A stretch of DNA of 64,000 nucleotides from Methylacidiphilum kamchatkense Kam1 (GTDB taxonomy: Bacteria; Verrucomicrobiota; Verrucomicrobiia; Methylacidiphilales; Methylacidiphilaceae), in assembly GCF_007475525.1 (NCBI RefSeq), contig NZ_CP037899.1, forward strand, positions 186,001-250,000. The letters run 5' to 3'. Positions within the stretch are counted from its first letter, which is position 1; each line of letters opens with the position of its first letter. Position numbers and translations under genes: made by a program. Positions 47,491 to 57,736 of the stretch are shown here, piece by piece. The notes below the pieces were generated by a model that worked only from the letters and a program-made list of their open reading frames with translations, made no database searches and was not told the origin of the DNA.

Positions 47491-47661
47491 TTAACAAATG
47501 GGTGGCCAGTCATTGGATCGTCCATACTTTTACACAATAACTCGGCTTGGCAGCCATTTCAACCTTGGTGGCATAAGCCTCTGACGAAGTAAGCACACCC
47601 GGTCCGCTTGCAAGGCACGAAACCCTGAAAGGCGACCGGAAGAGTGCTGACTCATTTTCTA

Positions 47662-48105
47662 CTAAGAAAGGAACTGAAGCAGCGGGTCTGTTCTTCGTCG
47701 GGAAACCGGTATCGGGACACAGCGGGAGTCGGTGCTACACCACTCCACGCATTTTAATTGGGTTCCACGCAGGGCTATAAAGAAACACGACTCGGACGGT
47801 ACCCAAGTGAGCCAGGGCCGCCTCGATGCAAAAGAAGAGCTTCGCCGTCTGCCCCACCGAGAACCGATCGGTGGGTAAGCGATTGCGTCTAGCGAAAGTA
47901 CTCCAGGACGCACGGGCTTTTCGGCTGCACACGCCTGCAGGCTTAATAGATATCTGTCAGCCTGCATCCAGAGGCAGCTGAGATCGCCTTTACGGATCAT
48001 CGGCCGGTTCCAAGCAAAGACTCCCCGGCCTTGGGCCCAAGCGATTGTGTTAAGCCTATTGCTTTTGCCATAAACAGCTTTCTCCTTTTTTTGGAGCAGC
48101 CTCAA
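47662..48105 (-). pseudogene. Transposase relic, IS630-like
   Basis: The clearest piece, in the frame of 47735-47932, reads AALAHLGTVRVVFLYSPAW then NPIKMRGVV, close to the IS630-family end '..VRVVFLPPYSPELNPIE..W'. The DDE catalytic Glu is replaced by Lys and the frame breaks soon after. Coding sense continues in a second frame toward 47662. Upstream text is weaker. No terminal inverted repeats or TA duplication were identified. Confidence 0.4.
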
Positions 48106-48178
48106 AGTCAGGCGATTCTGCCTGAAGACTGATTTTTAGCTTGACCGAACTATTTCACAGGATCAAACTCATAGTAAA

Positions 48179-48535
48179 ATGGCCATCAGGAAACCTGAGA
48201 ATTTAGTTGAGCTTTTACAAAACCCGCCCCACGAAAGCTTCAATCTTGAGTATAGAAGCTGGATGTGCCTCGAAGAAATTGAAGGAAAGGCTAAGATCCT
48301 AAAAACACTCATTGCCCTTCGCAATGCCGGCGGAGGGCTTTTAATCATCGGTTTTGACAACGATGCAACTCCTCTTCGTTTCCCATATAACGGAAACGTT
48401 CAAGAGGTGTACCACCCAGACAATCTCCAAGAGCTCGTTTCGAAATACGCTGACCCCCGCTTCTTCCGGAAGCTTCGTTGCAATTTAAGAACGAGCAAGG
48501 TTAGCCTCTGCTTTGGCAAGCTTTGGGGGGCCTGA
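48179..48535 (+). pseudogene. Truncated AlbA_2/Schlafen-type domain protein
   Basis: A 118-codon ORF. It matches the N-terminal AlbA_2 (Schlafen-like) domain: HESFNLEYRSWMCLEEIEGK, then ILKTLIALRNAGGGLLIIGF followed by DND. Full-length relatives have 300-500 residues, often with an ATPase or winged-helix part, and some are tRNA nucleases or defence proteins. After ADPRF the sequence turns unlike the family (NLRTSKVSLCFGKLW), so the gene is cut off and fused to unrelated DNA next to the lipoprotein gene. Confidence 0.55.
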
Positions 48536-49050
48536 GGGAATTTCTCTCTCAAAACGGCGCGGACTTAAGGAGGAGCCGTTTCGGCCGGGCGTTGGCGCTT
48601 CTCCCAGGGCTCTTTCTTTGTCTGGCAGCGCTTTCTTTTGGCGGTTGTGCAGGGGTTGCAACACGGTTTACCCCGTACTCTGGCTCGGCGGCTGGGCATC
48701 CGGGGAATCGAAGGGGAGCTTTTGTCGAGCAGGTGAAAGGAATCCCTGTCTATTACTCGGAACCGGACCGTCCCTATCGGATCCTTGGGGTTCTTCACGT
48801 GGCCAAGCGAGGGCCCCGTCCCTTGGCCCATTCAATATTCACGCACAAATGGATGGAGGAGGTGCGGAAACTTGGGGGAAACGCCGTATGGATCCTAACC
48901 GAACAAAGGGAAATTGCCGGCTACTCAGGGTTTGGCTCCGCCCAAACCTACAATTGGGGAATGTTTAGCTCCACCACCCAATCCTCCGTGGGCGTTTACC
49001 CTGCGTACATCCGAAGTGGAGAGGTGCTGGTGCTTCGGCTGGTAAAGTGA
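48523..49050 (+). CDS. Lipoprotein of unknown function in the island
   Basis: The frame is open from TTG 48523; the true start is uncertain. A signal segment (ALALLPGLFLCLAALSFGG) leads into a lipobox FGGCAG. The mature part has VYYSEPDRPYRILGVLHV, EEVRKLGGNAVWILTEQ and a Gly/Tyr/Ser-rich C-terminus. The pattern matches the host lipoprotein at 60555-60950 (YHPPKRKYVKIAEL; MKARELGAEALIVED), so both may belong to one family of envelope lipoproteins. An AGGAGG at 48566-48571 lies inside the frame with no start codon at proper distance. Confidence 0.5.
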   Translation: MGGLREFLSQNGADLRRSRFGRALALLPGLFLCLAALSFGGCAGVATRFTPYSGSAAGHPGNRRGAFVEQVKGIPVYYSEPDRPYRILGVLHVAKRGPRPLAHSIFTHKWMEEVRKLGGNAVWILTEQREIAGYSGFGSAQTYNWGMFSSTTQSSVGVYPAYIRSGEVLVLRLVK

Positions 49051-51025
49051 AGGTAAGAAGGATAGTAAAAGCCTGATTGCGAAAGGCGCTTTTTAGAGTG
49101 AGCGTTAAAAGTAACCCTCTCATCGAAACTTAAGCGCCGGCTTTTAGGCCCAGCGACGTTTTTGCGTGCCGGCAAGTACGGTCGTTGTGCGGAAGAAAAA
49201 CCAAGATATGCCACCAAAGCCGGCCGCACCACCGCCGTATGATTCTCCAAAGGCATGCGCTCGCTAGCCAAGGCTTTTTGCGTCCAACACCAATGGTCAA
49301 AGCCGTGAAGGAGAAAAATGCGGCCGCGGAAGCCTGCTGCGGACGCTTGCGCGCGCTGAAACACCCCTGGAGCCCTGTCAGGAAATCGCAAGGCAATGCC
49401 CCGCAGCTGCTAGATAAAGAGGCCACGGCTCTCCAAAAGGCGCCAAGGCCTTGGCCCTTCTTCCCATCTCATGGGAGAGGCCCCTATGACCGTCGCCGGC
49501 AAACCGTCGGGTCCCTTCTCTGTAACTGCCACGGCCGACCGGATCCGGTGGGCCCTTCCTACCAGCAACCTGTTTCTCCGCGGCCAAGCCATACAGCTCC
49601 TTTGTTAAAAATCCGGCCCTCACCATATCCCACCCGGTAGGACAAATACGGTCCCACCAAAAAATTTTTTCCGTTCACCGGGCTCTTTTCACTCTGGAGA
49701 ATTTTGGTCTAGAAAAGCGCACCCTGCCGACTCTATACGCCTGGCCTTGGTTCCCCGCGGCGCTTAAGTGCCTGTGTTAGCCGATCCTCAAAATTGCGCT
49801 CGCCCATCAAGGACGCGGGCCCCTTCTTCTTACCCATCGATGAAAAGGCAACCGGAGGCTTTTCCAGGTGCGCCCGTGGCTGCATAGTTCGGGCACAAAA
49901 CGCCGTTTGAAAAGCATCGCAGCCTGCCCGTCAGTAGGATCACGGCCTTCGCGCGAACTGAACCTTTTGCCCGCAAGAGCCTAAGGCAGCTAGTGCCCGG
50001 AAGGCTGCCACGCGGAGAAGACCTTTCTTATGACCAAGAAGGGTCTACCGGTTGGTGAAGTTCCACTTGGAATCAAACTCGGTAGCGCGCGATGCGAAAA
50101 ACCCCTTTCGCGCCCATATTGGGAGGATGGAGCAGCAGGTGCAAACCACCCTATTTCCGAAGGAGTGAAAGGAGGCCGAAAGAGCTTCCTAAAGAAGCTG
50201 GGTTGAACGGCCCGTCCGCAGGAACCCTGGCCAAATAGAAAAGTGCTGCGGAGCACTGGCAACCCAAAAGGCTGTCCTAAACGGAAGCACCCTCTTTGAC
50301 CCCCTTTTCCTCTCCTTCCCCACCAACGGTGCCCACAGTGATGCATTTGCTCCAAAATACGGCCAACTCGGGTTGTCTTGGACGGGCCGGATGCGCAGAA
50401 GACGATAAAAGAAAACTTCTAATGCAAATAGGGAACAAGTGCTTCAAGCGTGGCAGGTTGTCTCGGGAGCCCCTAAGCTTGGGCTTGCTTAAAGATCCAA
50501 GCTGGCGATATATCGTTTGCGTTCCCTTGCAGCGTTTTTTTGCCTTCCGCTTTCCTTCGGTTTCCCCCGTCTCCCACATACCCAAAGCGTAGACCCTGCC
50601 CGAGACCAAGGCCTGAGCCCGTTTGGGTCAAGCTCAAAATCGCTCTCGAAGGCTTTCCCGACAAAGTTCTGTTCCTCTTTTTGCGGTCTTCTATCTGCTA
50701 GAGATGTTGCTACGCTAAGCCTCCGGAGCGCAAAGGCCGTACGGGCCGTGGTTATAGAGGGAGCTCTTCCTAGCTTGGGCACGGACATGCTCAAAAAGTG
50801 AAAAGTCGCTAATTTGTACCTACTTTCCTTGAAAAAAATTTGGCCACGTTGATCAGAGGGCATCCTTAAAGACAGCTCACCTAGAAAGGCCTTACTTTCT
50901 GCGCTTCGTCTTTGCCCATCGAGCACCAGTGCCGCTAGGCGATCGTCGCGAAGTTCTCCTTACCTCCGCGTCCTCAATCTTTTCCGATTCGCCCTTGGCA
51001 ATGCTGGCATCCGCAACCACATCTT
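49051..51025. other. 2-kb GC-rich stretch without a recognisable gene
   Basis: Only short overlapping ORFs in several frames are present, none with recognisable domains. The longest, 145 codons on the minus strand (50926-50489), has an uneven amino-acid composition and no family resemblance. A segment at 49130-49426 on the minus strand has a faint transposase-like look (LWRIIRRWCGRLWWHI) that I cannot support. It is best read as decayed former coding DNA. Confidence 0.4.
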
Positions 51026-52153
51026 TTAAAGGCGCTCAACCAAGGCATCATACAGCTCCGCCAAGTTCTTGTAAACAAAGACCTTTTCAAAAACCTTTTG
51101 AAAGACTCTCCCAATATGCCCATCTGCCTTACTTGCCTGTCTCAGGTACTCATAGGTCCTTTTATCCACCTGCACGGCGTCCAAATAAAACGCCATCGAG
51201 GCAAGCCTCTTATCCACCACATCGCTTCCTTTTGCTCCTTGCCCACCTGCCGTGGCTCTTTGGGTCAATTCCCAGATGATCAACCATCCAGGGAAATCGT
51301 CGCCCCTTTCTGAAAGGCTCTCTCGCAAGCTGCCTGGTTCCTTATCAGCCACCTTGTCAAGGTCGTCCAAAAATCCAGAGTACATCGCCCGCCGAAGTAT
51401 CTCCTCGTCGGATTGCCCGTTCACACCAAAAAGCTTTTTCTCGAACTTGTTCCAACTATCCGAAGAGCCCAATTTAATCCCTTCCAACGCGTCCCTAAAT
51501 TCTTTTGGTAAGTATCGCAACCACGTTAGTTTGGCCAGTTGTTCCGCGTGTAGTTTTGAGGTACAGCATTCATGAAAGATGGCGGCCATCTTATTCCTAA
51601 AGTATACATTCAAATCACCTAATTCGAACTGAAGACCGCCCATCCTGGATTCTTTCAGTGCACGAAGTTTTTTCCTCGCCTTCCGAGAGAGGCATTCCAG
51701 AACTAAGTTGGCACTTTCTACAAAAGACAAAAATTCTGGAGATTTGAGCAGGCGCTCAGCGGTTTTCAAAAGCTCACCACCTGTGTCCATGCAGCCGACA
51801 GCATAAGGCTTAACGGATTCAACGACGTCCCAAAGGCCAAACTCTGGATTCTTCATCAACGCCAGAGCTTCTTCTAAATGCACAAAGCAAACCAACCCAG
51901 GAACGATGGGCCGATGAGGTAATTCCGGAGGAAAGGCAACGCGATCCAAGCTTTCGAAAATGCGAAGCTCTTCTCGTTTACTTTTTTCGCTGTATTTCGC
52001 AAGCTCGTAAAGCTGATCGGAGCAAAGCCACGGGATGAATCTCTTATCTCTAAAAAGGTCCAGGATGCGTTGGCTTTCTTTAGAATGGGTTTGGTAAGCT
52101 AGGTCTATCCAGGCCGCCGAGTCCAGAAGGACATACTTTGGCCTAATCAACAT
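51026..52153 (-). CDS. PIN-domain-like protein
   Basis: A 375-residue intact ORF. The N-terminus YVLLDSAAWIDLAYQ with Asp11, followed by SDQLYELAKYSE with a conserved-type Glu near residue 50, resembles the first acidic residues of PIN-fold RNases. A later DKRLASMAFYLDAVQVD could give the third acidic site. The middle (residues 100-260) is a helical insertion not found in small VapC toxins, so it may be a larger PIN-like defence protein. No antitoxin-sized partner is adjacent. It is one of the few island genes with no lesion. Confidence 0.5.
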   Translation of the reverse strand: MLIRPKYVLLDSAAWIDLAYQTHSKESQRILDLFRDKRFIPWLCSDQLYELAKYSEKSKREELRIFESLDRVAFPPELPHRPIVPGLVCFVHLEEALALMKNPEFGLWDVVESVKPYAVGCMDTGGELLKTAERLLKSPEFLSFVESANLVLECLSRKARKKLRALKESRMGGLQFELGDLNVYFRNKMAAIFHECCTSKLHAEQLAKLTWLRYLPKEFRDALEGIKLGSSDSWNKFEKKLFGVNGQSDEEILRRAMYSGFLDDLDKVADKEPGSLRESLSERGDDFPGWLIIWELTQRATAGGQGAKGSDVVDKRLASMAFYLDAVQVDKRTYEYLRQASKADGHIGRVFQKVFEKVFVYKNLAELYDALVERL

Positions 52154-52548
52154 GACAAAATATAAAACCAGCCGCTGATAAAAGCAAGAAGACCATGGTG
52201 CCTACGAAAGGCGGTGCGGGCTGCAATCCGTGGCTCACGTTCCGGGGCTATTGGAGCTGATTCTATGGAAGAAACCGACAGGGACGCGAAGAGCCGCCTT
52301 AAAAGACCTCCAGTCAAGCAAGACCATAAGTCAGGCTATCGCGGACTGCCAAAGACGAGCCTATGGGAAGCGTTTCTCGTGAAACACCCTCCATCGCTGT
52401 CACGGTTGCCTGGGCCTTTCTCGAGGCTTTGGTAGTACTTTGCCACCCGGCAGCCGGTAAGTGGATCCTTGAGGGCAAAGGATCTTTCTTCATCCCTGAA
52501 AAGTTTCTCTGAAAGCTCACTTTAACTCTGCGTGTTACTCGATCAATG
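52154..52548. other. Gap between the PIN-like and SIR2 genes
   Basis: About 395 bp with no supportable gene. Short ORFs on both strands have no family features. Confidence 0.4.
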
Positions 52549-54379
52549 CTAGCCGCCGTAAAAGGACCCCTGGGAGCCCCTTGCCGCTTGCCAAGCAAGG
52601 TCACGGTGGGTCAACCAAATTTCGTGCAAACGCCTTGAGTTTCCCAGGAAAAATCCAAAACGGAGGGCTCGCAGCGCAAGCACCTTAGTGGCTTCGAACA
52701 AGGGGAAGGCTTCAACAGATGGAGAAGAAGCTATGCGACGAATATACCTCCCAAAAGGCACCTCTTGGGGTCCTTTCTGTCCTACCTGATGAGGCTGGCT
52801 ATTATTATCAAGCCAAACAAAGGAAACTAAATGCTCAAACAGGTCAAAAACTTCCTCGGACTCAGACGGCTCCGGTAAGTACTCGGCCAGTTTAGGCTGG
52901 AGACGCTCAAAAAGATACTTTCTGGGCACAGCCAGAAGATCCGCCTTCCCGGAGTAGGGCTGCCTACGAGCCCCTTGCAGCAGGTTGCACAGATTCGTTT
53001 CCATTCCGGCGAAAACTGCCCGAGGGGTGATTGCGAAAATGAGAGGTTTTTTTCTTTCCTGTAGCAGGATCCAGGTGGCTTGCACGGAGGAGAAGGCCGG
53101 CCAGATGCTTCCACCGATCATTGTCTTGGGCAGCAATCCCGGCTGCGTAGAAGCAAAAAAGCGCCGGCAAAAACGCAAGCTGTTGGTAGGCAGCACAAAA
53201 CGGCTCTTCTGGAAAGGATATCGTGGACATGCGCTCCACGGCCTTAACCAAAAGCTTCGTGTGCGCTCCCGTATCATGGTAGGCAAGGGCAGCAAGCATA
53301 GATACCAGAGACTCGCACATACTCTCGTAAAGACTGAGTCGTCTTTGGTATTCCTCCGGATCAAGGGCATTTGTCAGGGAAAGTCCGACGGAATGGATGC
53401 GGTTCTTGGTTTGTCCCACCTCTCGGGTCACAAGGTCATGGAGGCGGATGCGGTACCGGTATTCAGAAAGGTAAAGTTTTACCTCTTCCTTCGCGATCAC
53501 TGGATGATTACTTCCTAGCCGTTCCAATGCTCGAACCTTGTGCAGCACGTCCTCAAAGAAATGGTTCACTTCCCTGATCTCGATCCGAACCGCTTGACAA
53601 TGTTCGATAAGCCTTCTTGCTTCCTCCTCCGGCTCACCCCTGCAGGCACAAAAAGTCGCAAAGCGGCGGGTGCTTCTCCATTCGATGGCCCTGCGCAGGA
53701 CCACATCCCACTTGGCGGACCAGCTGCATACGATAAGGCCGAACCCGTCCAGGATCCGGTCAAGGAGCTGACTGACCGCCTCTGGGTAGACCGCAAGCTC
53801 AGCAGCCGTGTTTCGGATCCTTGAGTCTCGATAGTCCCCGTGAAGCTTACATACCAGCGCCTTTGGGAGAGCGCTAGCAAGGGGCCGCAGCCCCTTTGCG
53901 TCATCCTCCGTACTGAGAAGGGTAGGCTCGATTTCCACGTCCTGCAGTGCCTGTTCAAGAAGCCGATCGAAGTTTGTGGTAAGGACAACTCGGACGTAAC
54001 CGCTACTAACGAGCTTGGCCAAGGCCCGGTGGGAAGAAGAAGGAACCTTAAGATCTCTTTCTCTATCCTCCGGAGTCGGCTCAAAATAACGATTTAAAAG
54101 CCACTGCCGCTCTGACTCTGTGCTCGCAAGCGCTTCGAGAAGCTCTGAGTAGTCGGGCTCCTTACCGAACCGGCACCTGTACTAGCCTACAGGATCTTCT
54201 CTGAACTCCTGGTTTTGGGTAACCGCTACCTTTCGGATAAGATCACAAGTGATTTCCCATCCGGTGGGTATCCTGGCGCCGCGGGACACGCCGGAACCCA
54301 CTAGCACCGCATAGGCGCCCTTATTTGCCTCTAGAGAAATCGATAAAAAAACCAAGGGATCGGTCATAAAACAAAACAT
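52549..54379 (-). pseudogene. SIR2-domain defence protein with one in-frame TAG and one frameshift
   Basis: The gene starts near 54379 (MFCF) or 54367 (MTDP). The NAD-binding start is clear: AVLVGSGVSRGARIPTGWE. The frame meets TAG at 54182-54184 and continues without loss (YRCRFGKEPDYSELLEAL; Trp is common at the TAG site in such proteins). Then VVLTTNFDRLLEQAL and VCKLHGDY complete the SIR2 core. A frameshift at a 7-base homopolymer (53047-53053, A7 on the coding strand) moves the C-terminal helical part to the frame ending at 52549. SIR2 defence proteins degrade NAD on infection. Divergent from the hydrolase gene. Confidence 0.75.
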
Positions 54380-54419
54380 TGACTCACTCTCCGGCTGGCG
54401 CCAAAAATTTTTCCTCGGC

Positions 54420-55778
54420 ATGGTCCCACAAAGTTCCAACGTTGAGGTTGCCGAAGTTCGCTTCACCGAATCCGGTGCCCTTGAGAGCCCGTTTGACAAA
54501 GGAAAGCTTTCAGGCTGTCGGGACGTCTTTCTTTTTTGCCACAGCTGGCTTAACGATCCGAAATCCGCTTACCAGGTGCTCTACCAGCCTCTCACTGCTT
54601 CAATGGAAAACGTTAAAAACCGGTTGTTCCAAGGGAAATTCGGCAAAGTTGGCTTTCTCTTTTCCTATTGGCCCTCCAAGGAGTTCCCCCCAGGAGGAGA
54701 TCGGGCAAAAATTCACCCCAACTTCCTCCGGACACAGAAAGAGAAAAAACCCTTCTTGCGGCCCAGCTAGACGGCCTTGCCGATTTGCTTCCACAAAGCA
54801 CCCTTAGCCAGCTCCGGCGAATTGTTGCCCAGTGGCCAAGCACGCCCCAGGAGTAGAAAGAAGCGGCCAAAAGGTTTATCGGCCTTCTCCAAGGCCATGC
54901 AAAGGAATCCGCTGGAGTAGAGGACACCGACCCTCTGGACTCCTCCGAAGAGTTCCTTAAGAAGCCCCCCGAAGATCTTTTGGAAAACCTCAGCCGGGAT
55001 CTACCTCCGCCAAGCTTCCTTTCGCGTATGCAACAACAAAGCCCTGGCTCTCTTGACCCGTTTTTTCGCTTTTCGACAAGGAGGCTCCCCGAGGTCAGCG
55101 GCTTTATTGACCAAAGGGGCTCGCTTTTAGAAGGCCTCTGGCACGTTCTTAACTATTTTACTTTACTACAAAATGAAAAGGAGGGCCGGGGTCATAGGAA
55201 GAACCGGGCTTTTTAAGGTGATAAAAGAACTGGGAGAAGATTCCGGCCAACTGCGCCTGCATCTGGTAGGACACAGCATGGGGGCCATTGTCTACACTTT
55301 AGCCTGTAAGAAGCTCGCCGAGGCAGGCTCCGACTTTAAGCCCGCAAGCCTTACCCTTCTCCAGGGCGCTTTTACCCACTACGGCTTTGGAAAAGATGTC
55401 AATGTAAAAGGGATCACCGACGGCCCGTACCGAGTGGTCGTGGAAACGGATGCAGTTGCCGGTTCGATTGCTGTAACCTTTAGCAAATATGATGAAGCCC
55501 TCCACGTCCTCTACGCGATCGCACAGCGACTGGCCAGAGACATCGTTCGACCTTTTTTTATCGGCGATAGGGATGACCCCTACGGAGCCATCGGGGCCAA
55601 CGGCGCCCAAAAGACCCCGGAGGCAGAGGAAATCGCTTTAGACACTAGCCCTAAGGTCTACACCTTTGCCAAAGGGAGCGTCTACAACCTAAACGGAAAG
55701 GAAGCGATTCAGAACCACGGAGATGTTACAAATGAGGCGATTGCCGCGGTGCTACTCTCCGCTGCCGAATCTTGCTAA
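54420..55778 (+). pseudogene. Alpha/beta-hydrolase (lipase/esterase-like), broken by one TAG and two frameshifts
   Basis: The N-terminal piece (54420-54770) has CRDVFLFCHSWLNDPKSAY, the oxyanion-strand region with Ser where His-Gly is usual. The frame changes at A6 (54744-54749). It then runs through TAG 54854-54856 (PSTPQE before, KEAAKRF after) and changes again at A4 (55170-55173), leading to MKRRAGVIGRTGLFKVIKEL and the nucleophile elbow LVGHSMGAIVY. A last HGDVTNEAIAAVLL segment holds a candidate catalytic His. Each frame reads as good coding sequence, so lesions are recent. Starts 41 bp from the divergent SIR2 gene, so the two may have shared a promoter region and a function. Confidence 0.7.
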
Positions 55779-55830
55779 GAGAGGGAATCGCAAGATCTTC
55801 TGGCCATTGATATATCCGTCTCATAAACCA

Positions 55831-56551
55831 TTACCTTGACAGTGCTGCGACCGTATACACAAATGCTGACCGAATGTAACGAGGACAAGCCTTGGACCCT
55901 CTGTCTTTTAATCTTGGGTTGTTGCTAGGATATTTTCGACTCACCCCTACAGGCAGCGTCGACATAATCCGGTTCAGAATCCTTGCCCTTTCCACAGCCC
56001 GTTCTACGTCATCATTGTGGGCCCTGTAAGAAATTTCTACTGCTGCGGTGATTTTCTCGTTAGTATCTTTTATGATTCCTTCCACGAGCACATCCGTCAG
56101 TTCAAGCTTTTCCCGTTCTGAACCAGAAAGCCTGGGATCGTCCGTTGGTTCCAGTATTAAACTTGCCCCTTTAAAAAAGGATCCTATCCTAAATACATGG
56201 TTAAGTGGTGCTTCACTTTCTCCTCGAATGTGTTTCTTTTCAGTACCTCCACGTCATCTTTAAGTACTTTAACATCAGCCTTAAGAATTTCGATATATCT
56301 GTTTCTACTTTCTGGAACCGCTTTTCTGTTGCTTCCATGAAATCGTGGAGTGTCTTTTCGGTCCTTCCCCTGGGCGATAAACAGTTTTTTAGCTGCTCTT
56401 CCATATCCCAAAATTTCGTCGTAAAAAGCATTGCATAGGATACCAGAAAACCTAAAAGCTCCTCTGCAAGAAGTTCCTTGCGGATCTCTTCCTTCCATTG
56501 GGGATGCTACCAGAGAAGTCTTAAAAGTTTTGGCAGATCTTCCACCTCCAT
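55831..56551 (-). pseudogene. DUF3782-like coiled-coil/PD-(D/E)XK-type protein remnant
   Basis: From ATG 56551: MEVEDLPKLLRLLW, then TAG at 56507-56509, then HPQWKEEIRKELLAEELLGF in the same frame, the usual start of DUF3782-type proteins. A coiled coil follows (EATEKRFQKVETDISK), continues in a second frame (LKADVKVLKDDVEVLKRN) and ends in a third frame with a DVLVEGIIKDTNEKITAAVE block and DVERAVERARILNRI, the nuclease-like C-terminal fold. So one TAG and two frameshifts (near 56290 and 56190). Function of the family is not established. Confidence 0.55.
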
Positions 56552-56598
56552 GCTCTTAACCGTTCCTTTAGATTTAATAATATAGAATCTTTCCAATC

Positions 56599-57492
56599 CT
56601 AAGTCGAAGCGAAAAACTTCCTGTGTTTAAGAAGCTCTTCTGCCTGCTCTGCAGGTTCTCGCTACTGAAATAGATCAATTTGAAAAAAAGCCTTCATGCA
56701 CTCGATGAGCTCTTCTGCTTGTTCTGGCAGTTCTGGATACTGGGTCCTATCAACGTTAAGCTTGATGGAAGGAACGAATTCTTCGATCTTAAAGAAAGCT
56801 CTGGGTACCTCCCTGGTCAATCTCCCAAGGGTCTACGGCAAGATTCGAAAAAAGTGGAGAAGCAAACAATTCTCCGGGCATAAATTCCCCGGTTTTCTGC
56901 AGCTTTCTGGAAACAAGCCTGTGCATCATTACCTCCAACGATTGGATGTTCTCTTTCTCACCAATAATCCATACTTCCTTGACTCCCGTCGTCTCGTACC
57001 CCTTCAGGTTAATGTCTATTTTTCTTATATTCTTATCCTAAACCAGCTCACTGTATATCAGCGCCCATTTCATCCCGTCCTTGTTCTTCCACAGTTTTTT
57101 CTCCTCTCCTCTTGCTTCTTTTCTTAGATTGGCATTCGATAGGATATCCACCTCTAGATCGAAAGCTTTAACAGCATCATAGTGGTTTTTTTCTACCGAT
57201 CGGTTTTATGATGCGTGCAAGCCTCACACCTTGCTGATGTAGCTCACAGCTGGTCTAGAGGATCTGTATCCAGGAACAAATATTTCTCTTTCCTCGCATA
57301 CCCCATTCACCTTACTCAGTTTGCACCATGGTGGGATAATATCCTAAAAAGTTGACTCCGTTTATAATTTTGAAATTCATCAGAGAGTGGTGCCTTTTTT
57401 AATTCTCCGTATTCATTAAGCAGGGCTGGAAAGTCTTCGGGAAGCGCAAGGTACGGTTCTACTGTTATCGGTTCGCCGTCGGCTCGTGCCAT
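56599..57492 (-). pseudogene. Uma2-family (DUF820) nuclease-like protein remnant
   Basis: ATG 57492 begins MARADGEPITVEPYLALPED, like the N-terminus of Uma2 proteins. After a damaged middle the frame shows IYSELV, TAG at 57038-57040, DKNIRKIDINLKGYETTGV then KEVWIIGEKE, the Uma2 core (GV-EYWIVD), and GELFASPLFSNLAVDPWE near the end. A frameshift close to a CCC at about 56812 precedes a tail whose last part is a diverged tandem duplicate (PEQAEELIECMK; PAEQAEELLKHRK). Family assignment rests on the core and C-terminal motifs. Confidence 0.5.
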
Positions 57493-57501
57493 CCTTCCCT
57501 C

Positions 57502-57648
57502 TACGATGACGCATTCAGGAAAATCTTCTTACAACTCACCGCCGACCGCTACTATCCGCACCAGGCAGAGGCAGTTGAGCACGAAAAGCCCGAGGTCCTC
57601 ATCAACCGCCTGCTGGAGCTGGAGGAGGAAATCGCCAAGGATTTTTGA
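57502..57648 (+). pseudogene. C-terminal gene fragment at the island's right end
   Basis: A GC-rich 48-codon piece ending in TGA reads DDAFRKIFLQLTADRYYPHQ and then PEVLINRLLELEEEIAKDF. The final helix resembles the C-termini of some N6-adenine DNA methylases or type I restriction modification subunits, but the fragment is too short to be sure. It abuts the right attachment repeat and may be the trace of an earlier insertion in the same tRNA. Confidence 0.35.
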
Positions 57649-57736
57649 TGCTTCTTACCATCCCGACAACGCCCGAAGGCCTCAAAGGTGCTGTTTGTTT
57701 TAGCCCAGAAAATACGGAGGGATTCGTATGGTTGCG

